From: Neorhizobium alkalisoli
GTDB taxonomy: Bacteria; Pseudomonadota; Alphaproteobacteria; Rhizobiales; Rhizobiaceae
Length of the DNA stretch: 64,000 bases
Direction of reading: 5' to 3'
NCBI RefSeq assembly: GCF_002968635.1
Contig: NZ_PVBN01000017.1
Coordinates: 17,969-81,968 of the forward strand
Positions 52,029 through 61,721 of the stretch are shown in pieces. A program made the position numbers and the translations under genes. Numbering within the stretch: position 1 is the first letter of the stretch; each line of letters begins with the position of its first letter. The notes beneath the pieces are model-generated. The model was not told the origin of the DNA. It was given only the letters and a program-made list of their open reading frames with translations, and made no database searches.

Positions 52029-52823
52029 ATGTTCGAAAAAAACCGGATTATCACCATCGCCAACCAAAAAGGTGGTGTCGGCAAAACGACGACGGCGATC
52101 AATCTTGCTACTGCGCTTGCCGCGATCGGCGAGCGCGTCCTGATCGTGGACCTAGATCCTCAAGGAAATGCCAGTACCGGATTGGGAATTGAACGCCGGG
52201 ACCGGAAAGTATCCTCCTATGATTTGCTCATGGGGTATAATTCGGTTGCTGAAACGGCGTTGGAAACGGCGGTTCCCAATCTTTGGATTGTGCCCTCCAC
52301 CATGGACCTTCTCGGTTTCGAGATGGAGATATCCCAAACATCCGATCGCGCCTTTAAATTGAGGCGAGCGCTGAACACCGATGAAGCACAATTCTATTCC
52401 TATATCCTCCTGGATTGCCCGCCTTCCTTCAATCTTTTGACGATGAATGCGATGGCCGCCGCCCACTCGGTGTTGGTCCCGTTGCAGTGCGAGTTCTTCG
52501 CCCTGGAAGGACTAAGCCAGCTTTTAGAGACGGTCGATCAGGTTCGTCGCACTGTCAACCCGTCGCTCGATATCCAAGGTATCGTGCTTACAATGTTCGA
52601 TGCGCGTAATAATCTCGCTCAGCAGGTGGTCAGTGACGTCAGGACCTACCTTGGTGAGAAGGTCTACCACACCCTGATTCCGCGCAACGTTCGGGTGTCG
52701 GAAGCTCCCTCCTACGGAAAGCCGGCTATCCTCTACGATTTGAAATGTGCCGGCAGCCAGGCCTATCTGCAGTTGGCGTCCGAAGTGATTCAACGGGAAC
52801 GCCGCCGTAAGGCTGCGGCGTGA
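52029..52823 (+). CDS. parA: Chromosome partitioning ATPase ParA
   Basis: Walker-type ATPase that moves ParB-bound origins to the cell pole. The 264-residue protein has the deviant Walker A KGGVGKTTT near residue 15, LIVDLDPQGNAST and the Walker B segment YILLDCPPS. The absence of a long N-terminal HTH marks it as chromosomal (type Ib-like short) ParA. ATG 52029 has AGGTG upstream. parB follows after 28 bp. Confidence 0.96.
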   Translation: MFEKNRIITIANQKGGVGKTTTAINLATALAAIGERVLIVDLDPQGNASTGLGIERRDRKVSSYDLLMGYNSVAETALETAVPNLWIVPSTMDLLGFEMEISQTSDRAFKLRRALNTDEAQFYSYILLDCPPSFNLLTMNAMAAAHSVLVPLQCEFFALEGLSQLLETVDQVRRTVNPSLDIQGIVLTMFDARNNLAQQVVSDVRTYLGEKVYHTLIPRNVRVSEAPSYGKPAILYDLKCAGSQAYLQLASEVIQRERRRKAAA

Positions 52824-52851
52824 ATTCATCGACCGAGAGTGAGTAAAGCGA

Positions 52852-53736
52852 ATGAATGATGATGTCTCGAAGCGGCGTCTGGGCCGCGGTCTCGCGGCTC
52901 TGATCGGTGAGATGGATCAGCCGGTGCCTGTCGAAGGTGGCGCTCGCAGTGTCAATCCGGATCGTATGGTGCCGATCGAGTATGTTGCTCGAAACCCGCG
53001 CAATCCCCGCAGAAACTTCGATGAAGGCGAGTTGCAGGATCTCGCGAGCTCGATACGTCAGCATGGTATTGTGCAGCCAGTTGTCGTTCGTCCGCATGGA
53101 GCGGATCGTTTCGAAATTATCGCCGGCGAACGGCGTTGGCGAGCCGCTCAGCTCGCTGGATTGGTCGAAATTCCTGTTATCGTTCGTGACGTTGATGATC
53201 GTACGGCACTGGAGATCGCGATCGTTGAGAACGTTCAGCGGTCGGACCTTAACCCGCTGGAAGAGGCGCTGGGCTACGAACAGCTGATCGCGGAACATGG
53301 TTATACCCAAAATGATCTCGGCGAGATTATAGGTAAAAGCCGGAGCCATGTGGCAAACAGCCTTCGCCTGTTGAAATTGCCGGAGCCCGTGCGAGATATG
53401 CTTTCCTCCGGCAGTCTGTCCGCCGGACATGCGCGAGCCCTGATCACAACGTCCGACCCTGCGGCGCTTGCTCGTACCATTGTATCTAAAGGCATGTCTG
53501 TTCGCGACGCAGAGCGCCTTGCGCAGAACGATATCAAGGCTCAGACTGAAGGCGCCACCGTTTCGAAAGCGGAACAAAAGGATTCCGACACTCTTGCGCT
53601 GGAGCGCACGCTGACCGATTCCCTCGGGCTCGAGGTCAAGATCAATCACAAGAATGGCGGAGGCCATGTCCGGATCAATTATCGGACGCTTGATCAGCTT
53701 GAGGAGATCTGCCGTTTATTGGAACGTAGACAGTGA
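52852..53736 (+). CDS. parB: Chromosome partitioning protein ParB
   Basis: CTP-dependent DNA clamp that loads at parS. The 294-residue protein has the N-terminal nucleotide-binding region with the arginine patch GERRWRAAQLAGL near residue 88. The HTH is DLGEIIGKSRSHVANSLRLL near 160, followed by a C-terminal dimer domain. The cognate parS sites are the 16-mers listed elsewhere. It converges on holA with only 6 bp between stops and no visible terminator. Confidence 0.96.
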   Translation: MNDDVSKRRLGRGLAALIGEMDQPVPVEGGARSVNPDRMVPIEYVARNPRNPRRNFDEGELQDLASSIRQHGIVQPVVVRPHGADRFEIIAGERRWRAAQLAGLVEIPVIVRDVDDRTALEIAIVENVQRSDLNPLEEALGYEQLIAEHGYTQNDLGEIIGKSRSHVANSLRLLKLPEPVRDMLSSGSLSAGHARALITTSDPAALARTIVSKGMSVRDAERLAQNDIKAQTEGATVSKAEQKDSDTLALERTLTDSLGLEVKINHKNGGGHVRINYRTLDQLEEICRLLERRQ

Positions 53737-53742
53737 ATAGAA

Positions 53743-54774
53743 TCAACGGCTTGACTGGATTGTAATCGCCATCAGCGTCTGGAAAGCGATACTTGGCTCC
53801 AGACTCTGTTTCTGGCGGGACAGCAGTACGGCAGCCTGCAAACGCTCGGTTTCGCGCGACAGGGCGGGCGCGCTCCACGTTCGCAATGCTTTTTCCATTA
53901 TAGGTTTGCGCTTGAAGTGGATATGCCGGCCGAGCGTCATCATCACCTGCGCGACCGGAAGTTTCTTCTCCTCCATCTCGGCCTTCATCAGATCCAGCAA
54001 CTGGAACTGCTTCAGGCACGACTGGAGGACGAGAAAGACCGGGGTCTTGGAAGACAGCACCTTCTGGATGGCGCGATGGAGACCCGGCAGATCGCCGCTC
54101 AGAATCGCGTCGACGGCTTCATCGGCAGAAACACTGCTCGCATCCCCGATGATTTCGCTGACATGCTCTTCCTCCACCACGCTCCTGCCACGGCAATAGA
54201 GAGCAAGTTTCCGCACCTCGTTGCGGGAGGCCACGCGGTCTCCGCCCAGCAAGTCCAGGAGCTTCTGCCGCGCCGGCGTGCTGATCCTGAGGTTTTCGTT
54301 TCCAAGTTCGCTGTCGATGAGGTTGTTCAAAGCCCTTACGTCGTCCGCATAGCAGGGAACAACCGCGACGGCTCTGGCGGGCTCGGCAATCTTCCGCAGG
54401 CCGCTGCCCTTCTTTAGATCCCCGGCCTCGATAATCAGGATATTCGCTGGTGGCGGGCCGGCGGCAAGGATCTGCACAGCGTCCAGAAGCGGCTTCTCAT
54501 TGGCGGCACCGCGGAGCCAGACGAGTTTCGACCCGCCGAAGAGGCCGAGCGAGTTAACTTCATCCAAGAGCCTGCCCGGATCCCCCTGCAGATCCGAAAC
54601 ATCCAGCTTCAGCATAGCAAATGGGTCGTCCTTCGGAACGCCCGTTCGGGCAGCAATCATCGACGCGCGTTCGGAGACCAGACCGCGATCAGGACCGTAG
54701 ATGACGAAGATCTTGTAGAGTTCGGCGCCCTTCTCGACGAAGCGGTCGAACTCGTGAGATTTTATTTCTGCCAT
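53743..54774 (-). CDS. holA: DNA polymerase III delta subunit
   Basis: Clamp-loader subunit that opens the beta clamp. The 343-residue protein has the HolA N-terminal domain (YKIFVIYGPDRGLVSERAS) with a P-loop remnant, and helical middle and C-terminal domains. It overlaps lptE by 13 bases. Order leuS-lptE-holA is widely conserved in Proteobacteria and supports the call. Confidence 0.92.
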   Translation of the reverse strand: MAEIKSHEFDRFVEKGAELYKIFVIYGPDRGLVSERASMIAARTGVPKDDPFAMLKLDVSDLQGDPGRLLDEVNSLGLFGGSKLVWLRGAANEKPLLDAVQILAAGPPPANILIIEAGDLKKGSGLRKIAEPARAVAVVPCYADDVRALNNLIDSELGNENLRISTPARQKLLDLLGGDRVASRNEVRKLALYCRGRSVVEEEHVSEIIGDASSVSADEAVDAILSGDLPGLHRAIQKVLSSKTPVFLVLQSCLKQFQLLDLMKAEMEEKKLPVAQVMMTLGRHIHFKRKPIMEKALRTWSAPALSRETERLQAAVLLSRQKQSLEPSIAFQTLMAITIQSSR

Positions 54775-55322
54775 ACCGTCTGCGGCTGAGGTTCGCGGGC
54801 TATCACGATCGCGATCTCGGCGCGAATGAACTCAGCAAGCTCGCGTGCCGCCCGATTTTCGGCATCGCGGATCGCCCGCAGCTTGGCAAAACCCTGCCCC
54901 GAGACATCGATGAGAGACACCACTTCGCGCTTACTGGACTTGAGTATCTGCCCGTCGCTGATGCGTGTGACGGTATATGTCGCTCCGACCTGCACGCGGC
55001 CCGGTACAGGCACGCCGGTCGTGGAGACGTTGTCGTCATCCTCGTCGTCGATGATGCTCGACGCCGTGCTTGTGGCCGTCAGCTTCACGTCATATGCCGG
55101 GCGCGCCGATTCACCCGCTCCGCCTGACGTCAGGAAGATGAGATGGTTGCGGATGACCTGATCTATGCGGCTCTGCGGCTGGGAGAAACCGACCGCAGCA
55201 AGCCGCTCGCCGGTGCCTGCCGACTCGGAGTACAAGGGGCGGACCTGGCAGCCCGCCACGATGGCGAGCATCGCCAAGCTGGAGACAAGGCCGATGCGAC
55301 GGAAGGAGCGGTCAGACGACAA
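54762..55322 (-). CDS. lptE: LPS assembly lipoprotein LptE
   Basis: Outer-membrane plug partner of LptD for lipopolysaccharide insertion. The 186-residue protein has a signal peptide with lipobox LAIVAGC near residue 25 and a small alpha/beta domain. Sequence similarity in this family is low; the call rests on the lipobox and its place between leuS and holA, the usual LptE position. It overlaps both neighbours. Confidence 0.86.
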   Translation of the reverse strand: MSSDRSFRRIGLVSSLAMLAIVAGCQVRPLYSESAGTGERLAAVGFSQPQSRIDQVIRNHLIFLTSGGAGESARPAYDVKLTATSTASSIIDDEDDDNVSTTGVPVPGRVQVGATYTVTRISDGQILKSSKREVVSLIDVSGQGFAKLRAIRDAENRAARELAEFIRAEIAIVIAREPQPQTVWQK

Positions 55323-57942
55323 TGTTCACGATCCTCTGTGGGACAACGATGATTTTCTTTGGCGCCCGGCCATCGAGAGCCGCCTTCACCGCTTCCAGCG
55401 CCAAAACCGCAGCTTCGACGGCACTTTGATCCGCGTCGCGGCCGATTGTCAATTCGGCTCGTTTCTTGCCATTGATTTGCACCGGCAGTGTGACGTCGTT
55501 CTCGACGGTCAGCGCCTCGTCGAACTTCGGCCAGGCGGTATGAGCGACCATGTCCTTGTTGCCGAGCACGGTCCAGCATTCTTCGGCCAGATGCGGCGTC
55601 ATCGGTGCGACAATCTGGATGAGGATTTCGGCGGCGTTGCGGACGGCGGCGCGATAGGCGGCGTCACCCTTGCCTGCAGCGACGTCGGTCAGCGGTGCGG
55701 CAATCGCATTCACGAGTTCGTAGATGCGCGCCACGGCCTTGTTGAAGGAAAGCTTGTCCAAATCTCCCTGAACCGCCTTCAGGGTCTTGTGGGCCAACTG
55801 TGAGATCGCCAGCGCCTCACCATTCTTAGCCGGCGCCGGATCGACATCGACAAGGTTTTCGGAGGCCTCGGAAATCAGACGCCACAGGCGTTGCGTAAAA
55901 CGATGAGAGCCTTCGACGCCGGCTTCAGACCAAATGACGTCGCGATCTGGCGGCGAGTCCGAGAGCACGAAGAAGCGGGCCGTGTCTGCACCGTAGGATT
56001 CTATGATGTCATCCGGATCCACAACGTTCTTCTTCGACTTCGACATCTTCTCGATCGAGCCGATGGTCACTTCCTCGCCCGTTGAAAGCAGTGTCGCACG
56101 CCGCTTGCCTTCGACTTCCTCGATCCGGATATCGGCGGGAGCCACCCATTCCCCGTTCTGGCCGGAGCCGCGGCGGTAGGTTTCATGCACGACCATGCCC
56201 TGCGTGAAGAGCCCCTTGAAGGGCTCCTTCACGTCCACATGGCCAGTTTCGCGCATGGCGCGGGTGAAGAAACGGGAATAGAGCAGATGCAGGATCGCGT
56301 GTTCAATGCCGCCGATATACTGGTCCACCGGCAGCCAGCGATTGGCGACAGCCGGATCGGTCGGATCCTTTTCCCATGGCGCCGTGAAACGGGTGAAATA
56401 CCAGCTGGAATCAACGAACGTATCCATCGTATCCGTCTCGCGGCGGGCATCCTTGCCGCATTGCGGGCAGGCGACATGACGCCAGGTGAGATGGCGGTCG
56501 AGGGGGTTGCCCGGCAGGTCGAAGGTAACGTCATCTGGCAGCTTTACCGGCAGGTCTGCCTTCGGCACCGGCACAACGCCGCAGTCATCGCAATGAATGA
56601 CGGGGATCGGGCAGCCCCAATAACGCTGACGGGAAATACCCCAGTCACGCAGGCGGAAATTTACCTTGCGTTCGGCCTGCGGCATATTTCCGAGCAGGGT
56701 GCCGGACAGCTTGTCGGCAACGATCTCGAAAGCTTCCTCAGTCGGTTTCCCGTCGAGGAAGCGGGAATTGATCATCACGCCGTCGTCGATGTAAGCCGTA
56801 TCGCCGATTTCGAAGGTCGCAGCATCACCGTCCTTCGGCATGACAACCGGAACCACGGGCAGGCCATATTTGCGGGCGAAATCCAGGTCGCGCTGGTCGC
56901 CGGAAGGGCAGCCGAAGATGGCGCCGGTGCCGTAATCCATCAGCACGAAGTTTGCGACATAGACCGGCAGCTCCCACGAAGGATCGAGCGGATGCTTGAC
57001 CCGGATGCCGGTGTCGATGCCCTTCTTTTCGGCCGTTTCCAGCGCGGCCAATGATGTCCCGTGACGACGGCACTCTTCCGCGAACGCTTCGATAGCCGGA
57101 TTCTGCGCGGCAACGGCTTTCGCGATCGGGTGATCGGCTGCGATCGCCAGGAAGGAAGCGCCGAACAAGGTGTCGGGGCGGGTCGTATAGACCACCACTT
57201 CGTTCTCGCCGGCAGGTCCCGTGCCCGGGACGATCTCCCAGCGCAAAGCCAGGCCTTCGGATCGGCCGATCCAGTTCTTCTGCATCAGCCGGACTTTTTC
57301 CGGCCACTGATCCAGGTCGTCCAACGAATCGAGCAGATCCTGGCTGAAATCGGTGATCTTGAAGAACCACTGTACCAGCTCGCGCTGTTCGACCAGGGCG
57401 CCGGAGCGCCAGCCACGACCGTCGATGACCTGTTCGTTGGCCAAAACAGTATGATCGACCGGATCCCAGTTGACCTTCGAGAGCTTGCGGTAGACCAGGC
57501 CCTTTTCCATCATGTCCAGGAACAGGTGCTGCTGGCGATGATAGTAGTCCACGTCACAGGTGGCGAATTCGCGCGACCAGTCCAGCGAAAGGCCCATGGC
57601 CTTCAGCTGTTTCTTCATCGCCTCGATGTTCTGGTAGGTCCAGGCCTTCGGGTGAACCTTGTTGTCGCGAGCGGCGTTTTCGGCCGGCATGCCGAAGGCG
57701 TCCCATCCCATCGGGTGCAAAACGTTGAAGCCTCGGGCGCGCTTGTAGCGTGCCACCACATCTCCCATGGCGTAGTTCCGCACATGGCCCATGTGAATGC
57801 GGCCTGACGGATAAGGGAACATCTCAAGGACGTAATATTTCTCGCGCGGATCGCTGTTGTCGGTCTCGAAGACCTTGGCTTCGTTCCACTTCTGCTGCCA
57901 ACGAGGTTCGGCATCGCGCGGATTATAACGTTCAGTCGCCAT
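55312..57942 (-). CDS. leuS: Leucyl-tRNA synthetase
   Basis: Charges tRNA-Leu. The 876-residue class I synthetase has the HIGH-like GRIHMGHVRNY near residue 50, an editing domain about 225-420 and the KMSKS loop as EKMSKSKKNV near residue 635. ATG 57942. Its stop overlaps the lptE start by 11 bases; the three genes form one transcript running towards parB. Confidence 0.97.
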   Translation of the reverse strand: MATERYNPRDAEPRWQQKWNEAKVFETDNSDPREKYYVLEMFPYPSGRIHMGHVRNYAMGDVVARYKRARGFNVLHPMGWDAFGMPAENAARDNKVHPKAWTYQNIEAMKKQLKAMGLSLDWSREFATCDVDYYHRQQHLFLDMMEKGLVYRKLSKVNWDPVDHTVLANEQVIDGRGWRSGALVEQRELVQWFFKITDFSQDLLDSLDDLDQWPEKVRLMQKNWIGRSEGLALRWEIVPGTGPAGENEVVVYTTRPDTLFGASFLAIAADHPIAKAVAAQNPAIEAFAEECRRHGTSLAALETAEKKGIDTGIRVKHPLDPSWELPVYVANFVLMDYGTGAIFGCPSGDQRDLDFARKYGLPVVPVVMPKDGDAATFEIGDTAYIDDGVMINSRFLDGKPTEEAFEIVADKLSGTLLGNMPQAERKVNFRLRDWGISRQRYWGCPIPVIHCDDCGVVPVPKADLPVKLPDDVTFDLPGNPLDRHLTWRHVACPQCGKDARRETDTMDTFVDSSWYFTRFTAPWEKDPTDPAVANRWLPVDQYIGGIEHAILHLLYSRFFTRAMRETGHVDVKEPFKGLFTQGMVVHETYRRGSGQNGEWVAPADIRIEEVEGKRRATLLSTGEEVTIGSIEKMSKSKKNVVDPDDIIESYGADTARFFVLSDSPPDRDVIWSEAGVEGSHRFTQRLWRLISEASENLVDVDPAPAKNGEALAISQLAHKTLKAVQGDLDKLSFNKAVARIYELVNAIAAPLTDVAAGKGDAAYRAAVRNAAEILIQIVAPMTPHLAEECWTVLGNKDMVAHTAWPKFDEALTVENDVTLPVQINGKKRAELTIGRDADQSAVEAAVLALEAVKAALDGRAPKKIIVVPQRIVNIVV

Positions 57943-58117
57943 TTCGATGATATTCCGGGAAAATCAGGATAAAGAGTCGGGCGAGACCTTCACCATGAAA
58001 CCCCACAAGCGTCAAGTTTTACAGGGTCGGGAAGGGGTAAAGTTTCAGGCAGAAAGCTCTTGGCAGGGGCTTATATGAGGGCTACTCGCTGCCTTCGCAA
58101 GAAAACGGAAGGTGATC

Positions 58118-58777
58118 ATGGGCGTCGAGCAAAGACTTCACGAAGTTCAGGAGCGGATAGGCAAGGCCGAGCGTCAGGCGAAGCGCCCGGGTGGATCGGT
58201 GTCGCTCGTCGCGGTGTCGAAGACTTTCGATGCAGATCACATCAGGCCGGCGATCGCGGCCGGGCAGCGCGTGTTCGGCGAAAACCGGGTGCAGGAAAGC
58301 CAGGGCAAATGGCCGGAACTGAAGGCGGAGACCCCTGGCATCGAGCTTCATCTGATCGGGCCGCTGCAATCCAACAAGGCAGAAGACGCCGTCGCACTCT
58401 TCGACGTCATCGAGACCGTCGACCGGGAAAAGATCGCACGGGCGCTGGCCGGCGAGATGACGAGGCAGGGAAGGTCGCCGAAGCTCTACGTACAGGTCAA
58501 TACCGGGCTCGAGCCGCAAAAGGCGGGAATCGAGCCGAAGAAAACCGCTGAATTCGTGGATTTCTGCCGCAACGAACTTGGTCTTTCAGTCGAAGGCCTG
58601 ATGTGCATTCCGCCGGTCGAGGAAAATCCCGGTCCGCATTTTGCGTTGCTTACCAAGCTCGCCAGAGAATGCGGCTTAGAGAAGCTGTCGATGGGCATGT
58701 CCGGGGATTTCGAAACAGCCATAGAGTTCGGCGCGACCAGCGTAAGGGTGGGCTCGGCGATCTTCGGCGATCGATAA
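58118..58777 (+). CDS. YggS/PROSC-type pyridoxal phosphate homeostasis protein
   Basis: PLP-binding protein with no catalytic activity known, important for vitamin B6 balance. The 219-residue TIM-barrel has the PLP lysine in LVAVSKTFD near residue 36, FGENRVQE, LIGPLQSNK and SMGMSGDFETAI. ATG 58118 has GGAAGG just before it. It is divergent from leuS. Confidence 0.93.
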   Translation: MGVEQRLHEVQERIGKAERQAKRPGGSVSLVAVSKTFDADHIRPAIAAGQRVFGENRVQESQGKWPELKAETPGIELHLIGPLQSNKAEDAVALFDVIETVDREKIARALAGEMTRQGRSPKLYVQVNTGLEPQKAGIEPKKTAEFVDFCRNELGLSVEGLMCIPPVEENPGPHFALLTKLARECGLEKLSMGMSGDFETAIEFGATSVRVGSAIFGDR

Positions 58778-58881
58778 TAGACTTTCGTCAAGTCCCTCAC
58801 GCTTTCGTCGGGGTTTCCGGTGGTCCTCCGTCATCCTAGAGTGACAGTCTTCGGGCTGTACTCATGTGACGGGAGGTGCAG

Positions 58882-60803
58882 ATGCAAAGCCGCTATTTCG
58901 ACGCCTATGAGGGCTGGCAGCGAGATCCGGAAGGTTTCTGGAGGGCGGCTGCGGAGGCGATCCACTGGTTCAAGCCGCCGGACAAGATCTTCGACAAGGA
59001 TCAAGGCGTCTATGGCCATTGGTTTCCCGGCGGGGAGACCAATACCTGCTACAATTGCCTCGATCGGCATGTCGAAGCCGGGCGGGGCGGACAACGGGCT
59101 TTCATCTATGACAGCGTGATGACCGGCACGCAAAAAACCTTCACTTACAGTGAGGTGCTGATCGAGGTGCAGGCGATCGCGGCCGTCCTCAGGAAGCATG
59201 GCGTTGCGAAGGGTGATCGAGTCATCATCTATATGCCGATGGTACCGGAAGCGGTGTTCTCCATGCTTGCCTGCGCTCGCCTCGGCGCAATTCACTCCGT
59301 CGTTTTCGGCGGCTTCGCCGCGCAGGAACTCGCGGCAAGGCTAGACGACTCCAAGGCAAAGGTGATCATCAGCGCAAGCTGCGGCCTGGAGCCCGGGCGA
59401 GTGGTGGCCTACAAGCCGCTTCTCGATCAGGCAATCGACATGGCGAAGACCAAGCCGGACTATTGCCTGCTCCTTCAGCGCGATCAGCTACATGCGCCGC
59501 TGCGCTACGAGCATGGAGACCGCGATTTTGCCGAGGCGGTGAAATGGAAAAGGTCAGCGGCACCGAAGTGCCCTGCGTGGCGGTAAAGGCCACCGATCCG
59601 CTCTACATCCTTTACACTTCAGGAACCACGGGACAGCCGAAGGGCGTAGTCCGCGACAATGGCGGGCATATGGTTGCGCTCCGCTGGAGCATGGAGAATA
59701 TTTACGGTCTGAAGCCGGGCGAGGTATTCTGGACAGCCTCCGACATCGGCTGGGTGGTCGGGCATTCCTATATCGTCTACGGACCGCTTTTGGCCGGCAA
59801 TACCAGCGTGATTTTTGAAGGCAAGCCTGTCGGCACACCTGACGCTGGTACCTTCTGGCGGGTGATCAACGACCATCGGGTCAAGGTTCTGTTCACGGCG
59901 CCGACCGCCTTTCGGGCCATCCGTCGCGAAGATCCGGAAGGCGATTTCATCGCGAGATACGATACGTCCAGTCTGACGGCATTGTTTCTGGCGGGAGAGC
60001 GTGCCGATCCGGAAACTCTGAAGTGGGCAGAGCAGAAGCTTCGGATTCCGGTCATAGACCACTGGTGGCAGACGGAAACGGGCTGGCCGATGGCAGCAAA
60101 CACCATGGGGCTCGGTCTGATGCCCATCAAGCACGGTTCGCCCACGCGGCCGATGCCCGGTTACACGATCGACGTCCTGGACGATGCCGGCCAACCCGTG
60201 CCGACCGGCACGCTTGGCAATATCGTCGTGAAATTGCCGCTGCCCCCCGGCTGTCTCGTCAGCTTCTGGCAGGCCGACGAACGGTTCCGCGACACCTGCC
60301 TTTCCGAGTTTCCTGGCTATTACAAGACGGCTGATGCGGGGCTCGTGGACGACGAGGGCTATGTGTTCGTGATGGCCCGCACCGACGACGTCATCAACTG
60401 CGCCGGACACCGGCTTTCCACGGGAGCGATGGAGGAGGTATGCGCGATGCATCCGGACGTCGCCGAATGCGCCGTCATCGGCGTATCGGATGCACTGAAA
60501 GGCCAGGTTCCCTGCGGCTTCGTGGTCCTGAAGCACAATGTCACGCGCGATCACGGCTTGATCAAGAAGGAGGTCGTGGACCTCGTCCGGAATGAAATCG
60601 GTCCGGTTGCGGCTTTCAAGACGGTGATGGTCGTCAACCGCCTGCCGAAAACCCGTTCGGGCAAGATCCTGCGCGGCACGATGCAGAAGATCGCAGACGG
60701 TATGCCGTGGAAGATGCCAGCGACGATCGATGATCCCGTCATTCTCGACGAAATCACCTCCATCCTGAAAGCAAACGGATATGCCCGCAATGCCGCGGCA
60801 TGA
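58882..60803 (+). pseudogene. prpE: Propionyl-CoA synthetase, interrupted by a one-base frameshift
   Basis: AMP-forming ligase making propionyl-CoA. Two overlapping frames together cover the whole enzyme: 58882 to about 59551 (MQSRYFDAYEGW to EAVKWK) and about 59551 to 60803, starting before YILYTSGTTGQPKGVV. They join at an A4 run, 59548-59551. One extra A would give KWKKVSGTEVPC and a full 640-residue protein with the usual length. The C-terminal catalytic lysine RSGKILRG is intact. The start is ATG 58882 after GGGAGG. This is either a genuine lesion or a homopolymer sequencing error. Confidence 0.88.
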
Positions 60804-60834
60804 ACGTCGCGGGAAGCGCGCCGATCCTTCAAAA

Positions 60835-60854
60835 CCCCCGGCCAGCGCCGGGGG
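60835..60854 (+). terminator. GC hairpin after prpE
   Basis: A perfect 8-bp stem CCCCCGGC/GCCGGGGG with a 4-base loop lies 31 bp past the prpE stop. The tail CTCTGTTG has few T, so it is a weak intrinsic terminator. Confidence 0.6.
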
Positions 60855-60899
60855 CTCTGTTGACAATCGCTTAATAAACCGGCCCGACGGAGCCCGGCG

Positions 60900-60914
60900 T
60901 TAACTACTTGTTAA
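60900..60914 (+). promoter_or_regulatory. Perfect CtrA-binding box upstream of minC
   Basis: TTAACTACTTGTTAA fits TTAA-N7-TTAA exactly and lies 41 bp before the minC start. CtrA control of min genes is reported in Sinorhizobium. The distance suits either activation or blocking of a promoter. Confidence 0.75.
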
Positions 60915-60955
60915 CTATGTTAGCGGTACATACGGTCAACGATTTGTTTACGTAG

Positions 60956-61690
60956 ATGACCAAAGTGCTAACAGACGCTCGCTCTATCCGCATCAAGGGC
61001 CGCTCTTTCCTGGCGGTCGTTCTTTCTCCCGACCTTCCGTTCGACGACTGGCTTGCAAGGTTGGACGATCTGGCGGCGCGTTCGGCCGGCTTTTTCCTCG
61101 GACGCCCCGTCGTCTTGGACGTGACCGATCTGCCGATCGACCGGGCTCAATTGAAAGAGCTGCTCGGTGAGTTCAGCCAGCGCAATGTCAGCATCATGGG
61201 CATCGAAGGCGCGCGTCCTTCGATCCTTGGTCAAGGCATGCCTCCGGCGCTAAAAGGCGGCAGGCCTGTTTCGGATGACGCCGTGGCGAAAGAACCGGTC
61301 ATCGAGCTGCAGAACAGTTCGGCCGATAGCAAGCCGGCCGCGATCGAAAGCCGGCAGCCGTTGCAGTCCATCATCATTCGGGAACCGGTGCGCTCAGGTC
61401 AGTCGGTAATCTTTCCGGAGGGAGATGTGACCGTCATCGGTTCCGTAGCCTCGGGCGCCGAGATCATCGCCGGCGGGTCCGTCCACATCTACGGGACGCT
61501 CCGCGGCCGGGCGATGGCTGGATCGATCGGCAATGCCTCGGCGCGGATTTTCTGCCGCAAGATGGAGGCGGAATTGCTGGCGATCGACGGGGTCTACAAG
61601 ATGGCCGAGGACATGGCTCCGAGCCTGCGCGGGAAACCCGTCCAGCTCTGGCTCGAGGGCGATACAATCATGGCAGAGACACTTATCTGA
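60956..61690 (+). CDS. minC: Septum site-determining protein MinC
   Basis: Inhibitor of FtsZ ring formation away from mid-cell. The 244-residue protein has an N-terminal FtsZ-binding domain (residues 1-100), a linker, and a C-terminal right-handed beta-helix (GSVHIYGTLRGRAMAG) that dimerises and binds MinD. ATG 60956. It leads minCDE and follows a CtrA box. Confidence 0.95.
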   Translation: MTKVLTDARSIRIKGRSFLAVVLSPDLPFDDWLARLDDLAARSAGFFLGRPVVLDVTDLPIDRAQLKELLGEFSQRNVSIMGIEGARPSILGQGMPPALKGGRPVSDDAVAKEPVIELQNSSADSKPAAIESRQPLQSIIIREPVRSGQSVIFPEGDVTVIGSVASGAEIIAGGSVHIYGTLRGRAMAGSIGNASARIFCRKMEAELLAIDGVYKMAEDMAPSLRGKPVQLWLEGDTIMAETLI

Positions 61691-61721
61691 GCCGGAAACG
61701 GCTGGGAAACAGGAGAGAAAC

